64,000 bases of DNA from assembly GCF_001682865.1 (NCBI RefSeq), contig NZ_MAQX01000011.1, positions 471,692 through 535,691 of the forward strand. Direction: 5' to 3'. The position numbers were made by a program, and so were the translations under genes. The notes under the pieces are model-generated. The model had not been told where the DNA came from. It worked only from the letters and a program-made list of their open reading frames with translations, and ran no database searches. This document shows positions 8,263 to 16,954 of the stretch, piece after piece. Numbering within the stretch: the stretch's first letter is position 1; each line of letters begins with the position of its first letter. The DNA comes from Bacillus sp. FJAT-26390. GTDB lineage: Bacteria; Bacillota; Bacilli; Paenibacillales; Paenibacillaceae.

Positions 8263-9879
8263 TTAGCTGTCGGCGGCTGCGTTCCAGCCAAATGGATACG
8301 CCGCCGATATCTCAAGCGGCAGCTTCCCTATCGGATTTATGTCGCCCAGCAACGCTTTCGCTGCTGCCGCAAGCGCAAGCGGCCTGCATTCATAGACAGC
8401 AACATAAGCTTTCACCTCGGGATAAAGCAGCAAATCCAGCGGATTCCGAACCGAGATGGCTACCGTACGCTCCGGCGCCAGCTTGACAACCTCACGCGCA
8501 ATATCGCGCTCTAACGGATGTTTGGAGGCATCGTAGGTAACAACGATAATTTGGGCGAAGCGATCCAAATCCGCAAGCGGGTTGTCGCTGTTCATCCGCC
8601 GCTCCACCACATTAGCCCCGTACTCGCCGAGGAATTGGCCTAAAGAACCGTCACCGGATAGCATCTCATCCGCTACCGATACGGGAACAATGTCCGGCCA
8701 TAGCACAAGCGTGCTTTCGCTGCGGCTCAAAGGCAGCAATCCGCCATCATTTTTCACCAGCGTAACGGAAGCTTCGCTCCATCTTCTCGCTACTGCTTTG
8801 TTTGCCTCCGTACCGATTATTGGCTCAACCTGCTCCCACGCCTTCAAAGATTCATCAAGCTCAAGCTTCACCTTAAGCGACATAATCCGGTCAAGCGCCT
8901 CATCAATGCGCGCTTCGGAAAGCTCACCCTTCTCTACAGCAGCAATAACCGCTTCCAGAGCAGCCCATTGCTTCTCAAACGTGTGGCTAATAAGCACCAT
9001 GTCCGCTCCTGCTTGTAGCGCTTTGATCGCTCCTTGCGCTGGCCCATAGTTTTTGTCGATCGCATCCATCTCCAGGCAGTCGGTAACGACAATGCCCTCA
9101 TAACCAAGCTCCTTGCGCAGCAAGCCCGTAATGACCGGCTCGGACAACGTCGAAGGAACGCCTGTTGGATCAAGCGCCGGCAAGCACACATGCGCGGTCA
9201 TAATGCAGTCCGTGCCTGCTTTTATCGCAGCTCTGAAAGGTTTCAGCTCAATCGCTTCCAGCCGCTCGCGGCCATGGAGAAGAATTGGCAGTGCATGATG
9301 AGAATCAACCGCGGTGTCGCCATGTCCCGGAAAATGCTTAACCGTCGCAGCTACCCGCGCTGACTGATAGCCAAGTACGGCTGCCGCTCCAAGCTCAGAT
9401 ACAACATCCGAACGGTCGCTGTACGACCGAACGTTAATGACAGGATTGTCCGGATTGTTATTCACGTCGATACAGGGCGCGTAATTCATCGTCACGCCAA
9501 GCTGGCGCAGCTCCTCGCCGCATACGCGCGCCGTTTCTCTTGCGCCTTCCGCAAGTCCGGCCGCTCCAATCGCCATATTGCCCGGCATAAGCGTAACGCC
9601 GTCAACCAAGCGCGCCACCATCCCGCCTTCCTGATCAATGGCGACGAACAAGGGCGGCTGGCCTGCATTTTTCGCAATGCTCTGAAGCTCGCCGCTAAGC
9701 TTATGTACCTGCTTCGCATCCTTCACGTTGCGAGAGAAATAAATGGTGCCGCCAATGCCATTTGCTTCAATTAACCGTTTAATTTGCTCGGTCGGCTCAT
9801 AGCCGTGGAAACCGAATACAAATAGTTGACCAATTTTTTTATTCAGGCTCCAGCTTTGCCATTCACGCTGTATCGTCAT
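8263..9879 (-). CDS. nagZ: Beta-N-acetylglucosaminidase, glycoside hydrolase family 3
   Basis: A GH3 enzyme of 538 residues that removes terminal N-acetylglucosamine from muropeptides or chitooligosaccharides. The (beta/alpha)8 domain spans about 1-345 and carries FVAIDQEGG and VKHFPGHGDTAVDSH, whose Asp-Ser-His holds the His acid/base specific to the NagZ subgroup. The nucleophile Asp is in VVTDCLEMDAI. A second alpha/beta domain (about 370-538) follows, as in the Bacillus enzyme. No signal peptide is seen, so it acts on imported material. It sits 46 bp behind the YesN-type gene, as the last gene of the transporter operon, implying that operon imports GlcNAc-containing oligosaccharides (inference). 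Confidence 0.88.
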   Translation of the reverse strand: MTIQREWQSWSLNKKIGQLFVFGFHGYEPTEQIKRLIEANGIGGTIYFSRNVKDAKQVHKLSGELQSIAKNAGQPPLFVAIDQEGGMVARLVDGVTLMPGNMAIGAAGLAEGARETARVCGEELRQLGVTMNYAPCIDVNNNPDNPVINVRSYSDRSDVVSELGAAAVLGYQSARVAATVKHFPGHGDTAVDSHHALPILLHGRERLEAIELKPFRAAIKAGTDCIMTAHVCLPALDPTGVPSTLSEPVITGLLRKELGYEGIVVTDCLEMDAIDKNYGPAQGAIKALQAGADMVLISHTFEKQWAALEAVIAAVEKGELSEARIDEALDRIMSLKVKLELDESLKAWEQVEPIIGTEANKAVARRWSEASVTLVKNDGGLLPLSRSESTLVLWPDIVPVSVADEMLSGDGSLGQFLGEYGANVVERRMNSDNPLADLDRFAQIIVVTYDASKHPLERDIAREVVKLAPERTVAISVRNPLDLLLYPEVKAYVAVYECRPLALAAAAKALLGDINPIGKLPLEISAAYPFGWNAAADS

Positions 9880-9925
9880 TTCTTACCCCGTCCTCCCAAT
9901 GATTGAACTTTGATCTAAGCGGTTG

Positions 9926-11545
9926 TTAGTTATTTCCAATATTATCTTGCCGCCTGCTGCGGAAGTCCGTTGGATTCTCGCCCGTATATTTCATAAACAC
10001 CTTCGTAAAATAACGCCGCTCCGCATACCCGACTTCCTTCGCGATCTGCGCTACGCTCTTTGGCGTATCCGCCAGCATCGCCTTCGCACGCTCCATCCGC
10101 TGCCGCGTAACATATTCAATGAACGTTTCTCCGAACGTTTGTTTAAACAATAGACTGAAATAAGAAGTGCTTAATCCGACATGCGTTGCCGTTTCCTCCA
10201 CGCTAAGATCACGATACAGGTTGCGATCCAGAAACGCTTTAGCCTCGGTCATCGAACGCTCCGACTGCTTCTTCTTATCCATCGACTTTTCTGAAACCGC
10301 GTTTGTCACCTGACGGATAACCGACAGCAAATCCTTGATTCCGAAGCGGCGATCCAGCCTGCGCCACAGCATATCCTCCTGCTCACGCGTGAATACCCCC
10401 ATTTCCTTCATTTCCCGCATGAGATGCAGGACGAAGAAATGTAACAGCGGTTTAACTCGGTTAAGCGAAGGCTCGTTCATTCGCTGGAGCAGCTCGGTAA
10501 TGCTATTGAGCTCTATATCGACAGCTTTTGTGTCTCCGCGCTTAACGGCTCCAATAATTTTTTCTGCCGTTTCCCAAAACGCTTGATCCGCTTGCGATGA
10601 TTTTTGCTGATCGGATGGATAGATCGCAATGCTGTCATGCTCCGGCGTAATTTGCATGCCCTGCTGAACTTGCTTATAAGCGTGAGACAAATCGGCAACC
10701 GCTGCAAATTCCCGATAAATGCCTGCAAACAAAGACAGCTTTACATGGCTTTTTATCGCGGTGAGCAGCATATCAGCCCAATCGTTTATGAGCGTTAAGT
10801 CAAATTCAGCTGTTTTTTCAACTTCGATAAGGACGCACCATTCGCCATCGCGAATTTGAATGACGGCATGATGCAGCCCGTTTTGCTGCAGCTTCTCGCG
10901 AAGGACGTTACATACGGCAAAGTTCCACAGCTTCCGCTCCTTGTCCGACCAATCGCGCCAATCTCTCGTTTTCTCGGAGCTGACATCAAGATCAAGCACA
11001 ATTAAGACGAACTGCTGCTGTTTCAGCTGCTGCTCATCTCCGGTCAATAGCCAGTTATCCGCGGTAACATCGGTGTAATCCATGATGATATCGTATAAAA
11101 TCTTTTCACTGGCCAGATCAATCATTCGGCCAAGCTTCTGCTTCTCCTCTTGCAGCTGCTTTTGTTTACTCCGCTGGCTCGACATCACTCTGGCAATGAC
11201 GCCCGTTAATTCATCGTACGGAATGGGCTTTAGTATATAATCATTGACGCCGAATTGAATAGCCGTTCGCGTATACGCAAAATCCTGATACCCCGACAGC
11301 ATAATAATGTCGCAGGCCATCTCTTTCTCACGGATATGACGCACTAGCTCCAAACCGTCCATTACTGGCATCCTAATATCGCACAGCAATAAATCGAAGG
11401 TTTGATTCTCCATCAACTCCAATGCTTCAACGCCGTTTTTGGCCGTTCCTCCAACAGTAAGTCCAAGCATTTCCCAGGGAATAACTTTTTCCAGATTTCT
11501 CGTAATATGCGCTTCATCATCGACTAGGAGAACCTTACCGGTCAT
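9926..11545 (-). CDS. YesN-type response regulator with AraC DNA-binding domain
   Basis: A regulator of 539 residues. The receiver domain carries Asp56 in LLLCDIRMP and Lys in LKPI. A long linker region follows, and the C-terminus has an AraC double HTH (about 435-535; SVEETATHVGLSTSYFSLLF and KSVAQIAKEVGYAERRYFTK). The gene start overlaps the kinase stop by four bases, indicating translational coupling. YesN-family regulators activate the neighbouring sugar ABC transporter in response to a YesM kinase. It probably activates the promoter ahead of the solute-binding gene. Confidence 0.88.
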   Translation of the reverse strand: MTGKVLLVDDEAHITRNLEKVIPWEMLGLTVGGTAKNGVEALELMENQTFDLLLCDIRMPVMDGLELVRHIREKEMACDIIMLSGYQDFAYTRTAIQFGVNDYILKPIPYDELTGVIARVMSSQRSKQKQLQEEKQKLGRMIDLASEKILYDIIMDYTDVTADNWLLTGDEQQLKQQQFVLIVLDLDVSSEKTRDWRDWSDKERKLWNFAVCNVLREKLQQNGLHHAVIQIRDGEWCVLIEVEKTAEFDLTLINDWADMLLTAIKSHVKLSLFAGIYREFAAVADLSHAYKQVQQGMQITPEHDSIAIYPSDQQKSSQADQAFWETAEKIIGAVKRGDTKAVDIELNSITELLQRMNEPSLNRVKPLLHFFVLHLMREMKEMGVFTREQEDMLWRRLDRRFGIKDLLSVIRQVTNAVSEKSMDKKKQSERSMTEAKAFLDRNLYRDLSVEETATHVGLSTSYFSLLFKQTFGETFIEYVTRQRMERAKAMLADTPKSVAQIAKEVGYAERRYFTKVFMKYTGENPTDFRSRRQDNIGNN

Positions 11546-13353
11546 AGCTGATCACCTCTGCTCTTCGGAATAACACAACGAATAACGGTACCGCTGCCCT
11601 CTTGGCTGCAAATCCACATGCCATAAGCAGGGCCATAATGAATGCGAAGGCGATCGGCCACATTTCGCAGGCCAAGCCCTCTTCTTTCGCCCATCTCTAC
11701 AGCATTTGGCTGCTTGCTGGAAGGATTCAAACCATTCGCCAGCTTAGTTAATACGCTGGAACTCATCCCAAGTCCGTTGTCACGGACCATAATGACGATG
11801 CTGTGGCGCTGGGCGGTTACATCTATCGTAATGACGCCCTGCCCATCCTCATAGCCGTCAAAACCGTGCTGGATGCTGTTTTCTACCAAGGGCTGCAGCG
11901 TCAGCTTTAATATGGAATAATCAAGCGCCTCTTCTTGAACGTTGAGCTCATAGCTGAATAGCTCCTCGAAGCGGTACTTCTGAATTTCCAAATAACTGCG
12001 CACATGCTCGATTTCTTGGTTTATTCTTATTTCTTCCGAATGATGCATGCTCGTGCGGAGCAAATTGCTTAATCTGCGTACCATTAACATAATCTTGGCG
12101 CCTTCGTTTTGCGCAGCTAGCGCATTAATCGACTCCAGCGTATTAAATAGGAAATGCGGCTTGATTTGAGCCTGCATCAGCATCATCTCCGCATGCTGCT
12201 TGCGGGCCTGCTCCGTACGTACCTCGCTGAGCAGATTCCCGATCCGCTCCACCATGCTGTTGAAGCTGTTCGCAAGCAGGACGGTTTCGTCCTTGCCCTG
12301 CGCAGTAACGCGAATGTCGAGCAAGCCTTGCTCGACCAGTCTCATTTTGCGGACAACCTTGATGATCGATTTGGCTACACGGTTCACGAAGAAGACGTTG
12401 AAGAGTACCGCCGATAACAACCCAAGCACGGTAATCATCCCAATCCATTGCACGAACCGCACATTCTCATTCGTTAGCGAATCCCAAGGCTTCACCGATA
12501 CAAGAATCCATTCGTTGCGATCGAGCTGATAAGAGGAAACCAAACTATCGATACCCTCGAACTTTACTCTGGAGCTCATATAGTTATCCGTTTGCTGTGG
12601 AAGCGCGTCCGTTTGTTCATTAATGTTATGGCCGTCAAATTCACTGCTGCTGTCCAGCATAATAAGGCCAGACTTGTTCACGATAAGATACCTTGTCTCA
12701 GCCGCGTCCGCCTTCGGATTTTGAAACGCTTTGAGCATGCTCGAAATCTCTTCCGTCTTATACTGCGTAATCATGACGCCAAGATCGTTAAACGACTCGA
12801 TATCCTTTACGACGCGCATTTGCGTAAAGAGCGGCGGCTCAACGCCAGTCAGCTCCCGCTGCTCGTACGGGCCGATCCATAGCGGTCGTCCGCCAAGCGC
12901 CATCACTTCTTTGTAAGTGGAATGCGCCTTCAGCATATCAAACGAAATCGGCTTGAATGTCGTTGGGTCGTTGCGATAAGAGCGGAACATCGTACCGTCC
13001 TTCGCATACATGACGACGAAGCTTACGGCGGGATGCTGAAACAAGATCCGTTTCATTTCTTTCTCCGCTTGGTTGATCGCGATGAGCGTACTGGCGTCAT
13101 TAGACGTATACGAGCTGTATTTGAGCGTATCCTGCACCTCCGAACTTGTCAGATTGCCGTCGGAGAGCTGATCCAGCTCGCGAAAAAAGTAACGAATGTT
13201 GCCTCCTACCGCCTTGAGCGAAATTTCCGTTTGCTCGCTATATTTTTTCTCGAGCAGCGTCTCTGAATTTAGGAAAGAGAATATGCCGAGGCCAATCATC
13301 GGAATGATAATTAGACATATGAAAGCAAGCATCAATTTCGGTCTCAAGTTCAT
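11542..13353 (-). CDS. YesM-type sensor histidine kinase
   Basis: A membrane kinase of 603 residues. TM1 is at about 7-27, a large extracytoplasmic Cache-like sensor runs to about 290, and TM2 and HAMP follow. The His_kinase domain carries QIKPHFLFNTLESI, with the phosphoacceptor His after Pro. The ATPase domain has LVENSIQHGFDGY, VRDNGLGMS and RRGLGLRNVADRL. It lies 21 bp downstream of the permease gene and overlaps yesN. Kinases of this type usually sense the sugar or a ligand-loaded binding protein outside the cell. Confidence 0.88.
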   Translation of the reverse strand: MNLRPKLMLAFICLIIIPMIGLGIFSFLNSETLLEKKYSEQTEISLKAVGGNIRYFFRELDQLSDGNLTSSEVQDTLKYSSYTSNDASTLIAINQAEKEMKRILFQHPAVSFVVMYAKDGTMFRSYRNDPTTFKPISFDMLKAHSTYKEVMALGGRPLWIGPYEQRELTGVEPPLFTQMRVVKDIESFNDLGVMITQYKTEEISSMLKAFQNPKADAAETRYLIVNKSGLIMLDSSSEFDGHNINEQTDALPQQTDNYMSSRVKFEGIDSLVSSYQLDRNEWILVSVKPWDSLTNENVRFVQWIGMITVLGLLSAVLFNVFFVNRVAKSIIKVVRKMRLVEQGLLDIRVTAQGKDETVLLANSFNSMVERIGNLLSEVRTEQARKQHAEMMLMQAQIKPHFLFNTLESINALAAQNEGAKIMLMVRRLSNLLRTSMHHSEEIRINQEIEHVRSYLEIQKYRFEELFSYELNVQEEALDYSILKLTLQPLVENSIQHGFDGYEDGQGVITIDVTAQRHSIVIMVRDNGLGMSSSVLTKLANGLNPSSKQPNAVEMGERRGLGLRNVADRLRIHYGPAYGMWICSQEGSGTVIRCVIPKSRGDQL

Positions 13354-13374
13354 CTGGTAGACTCCTTTTTCTAT

Positions 13375-14220
13375 TTACCCTTTTACGCTGCCCGCCGTCA
13401 TGCCTTCAATGATTTGGCGCTGCAAGAACATATACACGACTAGAACCGGAATGATGCTTATGATGACCGCTGCGGAGAGCGATGCAAAGTTAGTGCGGTA
13501 ACCATCATTAAAGGTAGCCATGCCGGTAGGCAGCGTTTTGAGCGATTCAGACGTTATGAATAACTGGGATAAAATATATTCGTTCCAATTGGAAATAAAA
13601 TTTAAAATAAATACGGTTACAAGCGCCGGCAAGGAGATCGGAATGATCACTTTGAAAAACAATCCCGTCGCGCCAAGCCCGTCCACAATGCCCGCTTCTT
13701 CCAATTCATTAGGAATCGATAGCATAAAAGCATATATAATAAACACGGTAATTGGCAAAGCATAAGTGCAGTATACCAAAATTAGCGACCAATGCGTATC
13801 ATATAATGGCTGTCCGAACAACTTAATGCCTTGAACCAAACGGTACAGCGGAATAAACAAAGCACCCGGAGGCACGATAAGACCAAGCAAAATAAATTGG
13901 TAAATCGCTTTGTTCGTTTTCTTGTATTTCATGCGCGCGATTGCAAACGAAGTCATCGCTGCGAAGAGCAGCGTAAGCACACATGCGATTACCGTTACAA
14001 AGGTGCTGTTCCAAGCATATTTTCCGATATTCGCGGTTTGCCATGCGGCAACATAGTTGTCAAAATTAAAGCTGGTTGGCAGTGCCCATGTATTGACTGT
14101 GATCTCACGATTCGTTTTGAAGGAAGACATGAAAAGCCACAGCAAAGGGAAGAGCAATACGATTACATAACCAAATAAAAAAGTATGCATCCACCATTGT
14201 GAGTTACCGGAACGTTTCAT
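13375..14220 (-). CDS. Sugar ABC transporter permease (MalG/AraQ type)
   Basis: A protein of 281 residues with six predicted membrane segments and the binding-protein-dependent permease loop (EELEEAGIVDGLGATGLFFKV), which contacts the ATPase. It is the second permease of a CUT1 importer. Its start overlaps the stop of the upstream permease gene by one base. No ATPase gene is present in the operon, so a shared MsmX-like ATPase encoded elsewhere is expected. Confidence 0.88.
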   Translation of the reverse strand: MKRSGNSQWWMHTFLFGYVIVLLFPLLWLFMSSFKTNREITVNTWALPTSFNFDNYVAAWQTANIGKYAWNSTFVTVIACVLTLLFAAMTSFAIARMKYKKTNKAIYQFILLGLIVPPGALFIPLYRLVQGIKLFGQPLYDTHWSLILVYCTYALPITVFIIYAFMLSIPNELEEAGIVDGLGATGLFFKVIIPISLPALVTVFILNFISNWNEYILSQLFITSESLKTLPTGMATFNDGYRTNFASLSAAVIISIIPVLVVYMFLQRQIIEGMTAGSVKG

Positions 14221-15101
14221 CAGTATTGCACCTCCTCGCTTTTCGTGATGCGTTGCAAAATGCCAGTAAGCACTAAAATAATAATGAACATCGCTACCCC
14301 GATCGCGCTGCCATAACCAAGCTCAAGCGAACGGAAGCCTACTTTAAGCATGTATGTCGACATAACCTCCGTGGATTGGAACGGACCGCCATTCGTCATA
14401 ATTTGTACGATATCAAGCACCTTCATCGTTCCCGAAACGGTGAGCAGCAGCATAACGAACAGGATAGGTCTGACGAGAGGAAGCGTAATAGACCATGTTT
14501 CTTGCCAGCCGTTAACGCCATCGAGCTTGGAAGCTTCGACGATCTCTTTCGGAATGTTTAGAATAGCCGCCAAACATAATACAATGAAGAAGCCGATATT
14601 TTGCCAAGCGTTTGCAATTAGAATCGAAAGCATGGCAAGCTTCGGATCGGACAACCATTCACGCGCCCAGCTCTCTGGTGCAACCAGTCGAATAAACTGA
14701 TTGATCATACCGGAATCATAGTTGTAGAGCACGCCGAACAAAATCGCTACTGTAGCCGTCGAGATCACAACCGGCACGAATACGGCCGATTTGTAAAAGT
14801 CGCGCATCCGTCTAACTTTACTGATAATTATCGAAATCAAGAAGACGAGCGGAATGTTCACAATTAAGGAAAAAGCCATAAAGTAAAAGTTGTTCAAAAG
14901 CGCTTTTCTAAAAACCTCATCCTGCCACAGTCTCGTAAAGTTATCGAATCCGATAAATACCTTCTCGGTAATGCCGTCCCAACGAAAGAAGCCATAAAAG
15001 AACGAAACGATGACCGGATAAACAAAAAATAAAGCGTATAATGCAAGCGTCGGAATAATGAACGCCACGTAAGTAATTGGATTTTTGAGAGCTCTGTTCA
15101 T
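14220..15101 (-). CDS. Sugar ABC transporter permease (MalF/AraP type)
   Basis: A permease of 293 residues with six membrane segments. It carries the EAA loop (KEIVEASKLDGVNGWQETW) and SITLPLVRPILFVMLLL after it. It pairs with the downstream MalG-type permease. It is separated from the binding-protein gene by 93 bp that hold a hairpin with a U-run, which probably lowers expression of the membrane parts relative to the binding protein. Confidence 0.88.
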   Translation of the reverse strand: MNRALKNPITYVAFIIPTLALYALFFVYPVIVSFFYGFFRWDGITEKVFIGFDNFTRLWQDEVFRKALLNNFYFMAFSLIVNIPLVFLISIIISKVRRMRDFYKSAVFVPVVISTATVAILFGVLYNYDSGMINQFIRLVAPESWAREWLSDPKLAMLSILIANAWQNIGFFIVLCLAAILNIPKEIVEASKLDGVNGWQETWSITLPLVRPILFVMLLLTVSGTMKVLDIVQIMTNGGPFQSTEVMSTYMLKVGFRSLELGYGSAIGVAMFIIILVLTGILQRITKSEEVQY

Positions 15102-15125
15102 AATGTCCTCCTTTTATCCTGGCGT

Positions 15126-15160
15126 TAAAAAGGGTGTCCTCCTGGAAGGAAGGACACCCT
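15126..15160 (-). terminator. Attenuating terminator between binding-protein and permease genes
   Basis: Minus-strand arms AGGGTGTCC and GGACACCCT form a perfect 9-bp stem with a 12-nt loop and are followed by TTTTT. Placed inside the operon, it likely causes partial termination, giving more binding protein than permease. Confidence 0.75.
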
Positions 15161-15194
15161 CTCGCCCATCAGGAACGATTGTAATGTCATGCAA

Positions 15195-16562
15195 TTACTT
15201 CGCTGCGTTAGCCTTGTCTTGCGACGCTTGAATTTTTGCTGCTACTTTTTCCGGTGTCGTCACTTTACCGATCAACTCTTGGATACCAACGTTAACGTCA
15301 GCGCCTACAGCTGGTTGAACGATTGCATCATAAGCTTTCCAAGAAGAAGAAGCGTTAGCCATTACAGTCAAAATTTCAGTTGTAAGCGGGTCTACGCCGG
15401 ACAGATCGCTAAGCTTCATCGAAGGAAGCAATTTGTCTTCAACCAATGTGCGTTTTTGTACTTCTTCCGTGTAGAAGTTAGCGATAAATTTCTTAGCTGC
15501 CGCTACTTGATCTTCATTTAGGTTTGCAGAGAAACCAAAGCCGTTTGAGTAGGAAGCATTGATGGAGGTTTGGTCGCCTGCGCCGCCATCGATGGACGGG
15601 AATGCGAAGTAACCGATTTGGCCTTTCAATTCGCCTGCTTCGTCGCCGGAGAAGCGGTTAGCATCCCAAGTTCCTGTGAACACCATAGCCGCTTTGCCGG
15701 ATAGCAATTGTGCGCCTTGATCAGCGTAAGCAAGGCCAAGCGCGCCTTTTGTAAAGTAATCTTTGTTCACGAGCTCTGCATAGGAAGCAAACCCTTTAAC
15801 GAAGTTCTCGTCTGTCCATTTCGCTTCGCCGGATACCACCTTGCTGAATGCATCGATGCCAACGTTGCGCTCCATAACTGTGTTCCACAACATCCCGTTA
15901 ACCCAGCCGTCTTTTGCAGCCAAACCGAATGGCGTGTAACCGGCAGCTTTAATTTTTTCGGAGATTTCAAGCAATTGCGCCCAAGTCGTGGGAATTTCCA
16001 AGCCTAGCTCAGTGAAGATTTTTTTATTGTAGAAAATCGCTTCGCTGTATCCGCCGAAAGGAAGGCCGTATACTTTACCGTCAACTGTGAACTCATCCAA
16101 GCTTGCAAACTTGTCTTTAAGGCCAAGCTCATCAATGATTGGAGTCAAGTCCAGCATGCGGTTCGCTTTTACATAAAGATTAAGGTCAGCGCCGCCGAAT
16201 ACTTCGAAAATATCAGGAGGGTTGCCGGCAGCCATTTCAGCTTTCAGCTTTTGATCGCGGTTAACGATCTCGTCAATGCCTTCTAGCTTGAACGTAAGGC
16301 CTTTGTTTTCTTCCTGTGTTTTGGCAACGACATCTTCTAGAATTTGCAAACGAGTTTTGCTCGTTTCTTTAATTTGTGTATGGCGCAAAGACAAGGTAAC
16401 GTCCTTAGCTTCTGCAGGTGCGTCTGTAGTCTCGGCAGGTGTATTTGTACTGTTTGTACCTGCGTTTTTGTTCGTCCCTGCATTGTTGTTAGCACCGCAT
16501 GCCGTCGCGACCAGCATGATCGATACTAAAAGGGTGGCAAGTAGAGTGTGTTTCTTTTTCAT
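15195..16562 (-). CDS. Extracellular sugar-binding lipoprotein of ABC transporter
   Basis: A family 1 solute-binding protein of 455 residues. The N-terminus is MKKKHTLLATLLVSIMLVA followed by the lipobox TACG, so Cys20-25 would be lipidated, and then a Thr/Ala/Asn-rich linker. Recognisable family stretches are GNPPDIFEVFGGADL, VYGLPFGGYSEAIFYNKKIF and AAMVFTGTWDANRF. The start at 16562 is fixed by GAGGAGG and the signal peptide; the longer frame is not used. It is the first gene of the binding protein, permeases, yesM, yesN, nagZ operon. The ligand is probably an amino-sugar oligosaccharide, inferred only from nagZ. Confidence 0.88.
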   Translation of the reverse strand: MKKKHTLLATLLVSIMLVATACGANNNAGTNKNAGTNSTNTPAETTDAPAEAKDVTLSLRHTQIKETSKTRLQILEDVVAKTQEENKGLTFKLEGIDEIVNRDQKLKAEMAAGNPPDIFEVFGGADLNLYVKANRMLDLTPIIDELGLKDKFASLDEFTVDGKVYGLPFGGYSEAIFYNKKIFTELGLEIPTTWAQLLEISEKIKAAGYTPFGLAAKDGWVNGMLWNTVMERNVGIDAFSKVVSGEAKWTDENFVKGFASYAELVNKDYFTKGALGLAYADQGAQLLSGKAAMVFTGTWDANRFSGDEAGELKGQIGYFAFPSIDGGAGDQTSINASYSNGFGFSANLNEDQVAAAKKFIANFYTEEVQKRTLVEDKLLPSMKLSDLSGVDPLTTEILTVMANASSSWKAYDAIVQPAVGADVNVGIQELIGKVTTPEKVAAKIQASQDKANAAK

Positions 16563-16610
16563 TGGGAAGACCTCCTCGTTTATGGTGCTGCTTGTTTGCC
16601 TCGCATCCTT

Positions 16611-16673
16611 ATTATAGTCGCCTTTGAACAATGGTTAGGAGGTCCAAATAACGACGAGTTAGGGATACTATCC
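16611..16673 (-). promoter_or_regulatory. Candidate promoter and palindrome upstream of the sugar transporter operon
   Basis: The minus strand has TATAAT (16611-16616) with no good -35 box at 17 bp, as expected for an activator-dependent promoter. A perfect 11-bp palindrome, GGATAGTATCC (16663-16673), lies further upstream and could be an activator site. Both roles are inference. Confidence 0.3.
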
Positions 16674-16695
16674 TCTTATTTGGGATTGGAGGGAT

Positions 16696-16735
16696 AAAAA
16701 TTTAAAGCCCGCCGGGTTACTTTTCCCGACAGGCT
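16696..16735 (-). terminator. Intrinsic terminator after the SNF2 operon
   Basis: Minus-strand arms AGCCTGTCGGG and CCCGGCGGGCT pair fully (two G-T pairs) around an 8-nt loop, followed by a T-rich tract. It ends the SWIM/SNF2/62-aa transcript. Confidence 0.7.
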
Positions 16736-16757
16736 ATGTCATGTAGTTAGTCTTATA

Positions 16758-16946
16758 TTAACGCATGTCGAGCGTTATTTGTTTAACCGCGTCATAAAAT
16801 CTTCGCCATTCGGTGCTCGCGCCCTCATTCTGGCCATTTCCCAGCGGCGTTTCCTCAACTGCATGTGAGGTTTGAGCGGATTGATTCGCTTTTGCCGTTT
16901 CGAGCATTAATTTTTCCTGTTTGGCACGGATGCTGCCGTCTGTCAT
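16758..16946 (-). CDS. Small hypothetical protein (62 aa) in SNF2 operon
   Basis: A 62-residue acidic/polar protein with no membrane segment; the C-terminal WRRFYDAVKQITLDMR looks helical. It is not recognised. It begins 8 bp after the helicase stop codon, has GAGG overlapping the end of the helicase gene, and is followed directly by a terminator. This supports it as a true last gene of the operon. Confidence 0.6.
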   Translation of the reverse strand: MTDGSIRAKQEKLMLETAKANQSAQTSHAVEETPLGNGQNEGASTEWRRFYDAVKQITLDMR

Positions 16947-16954
16947 TTATATCC

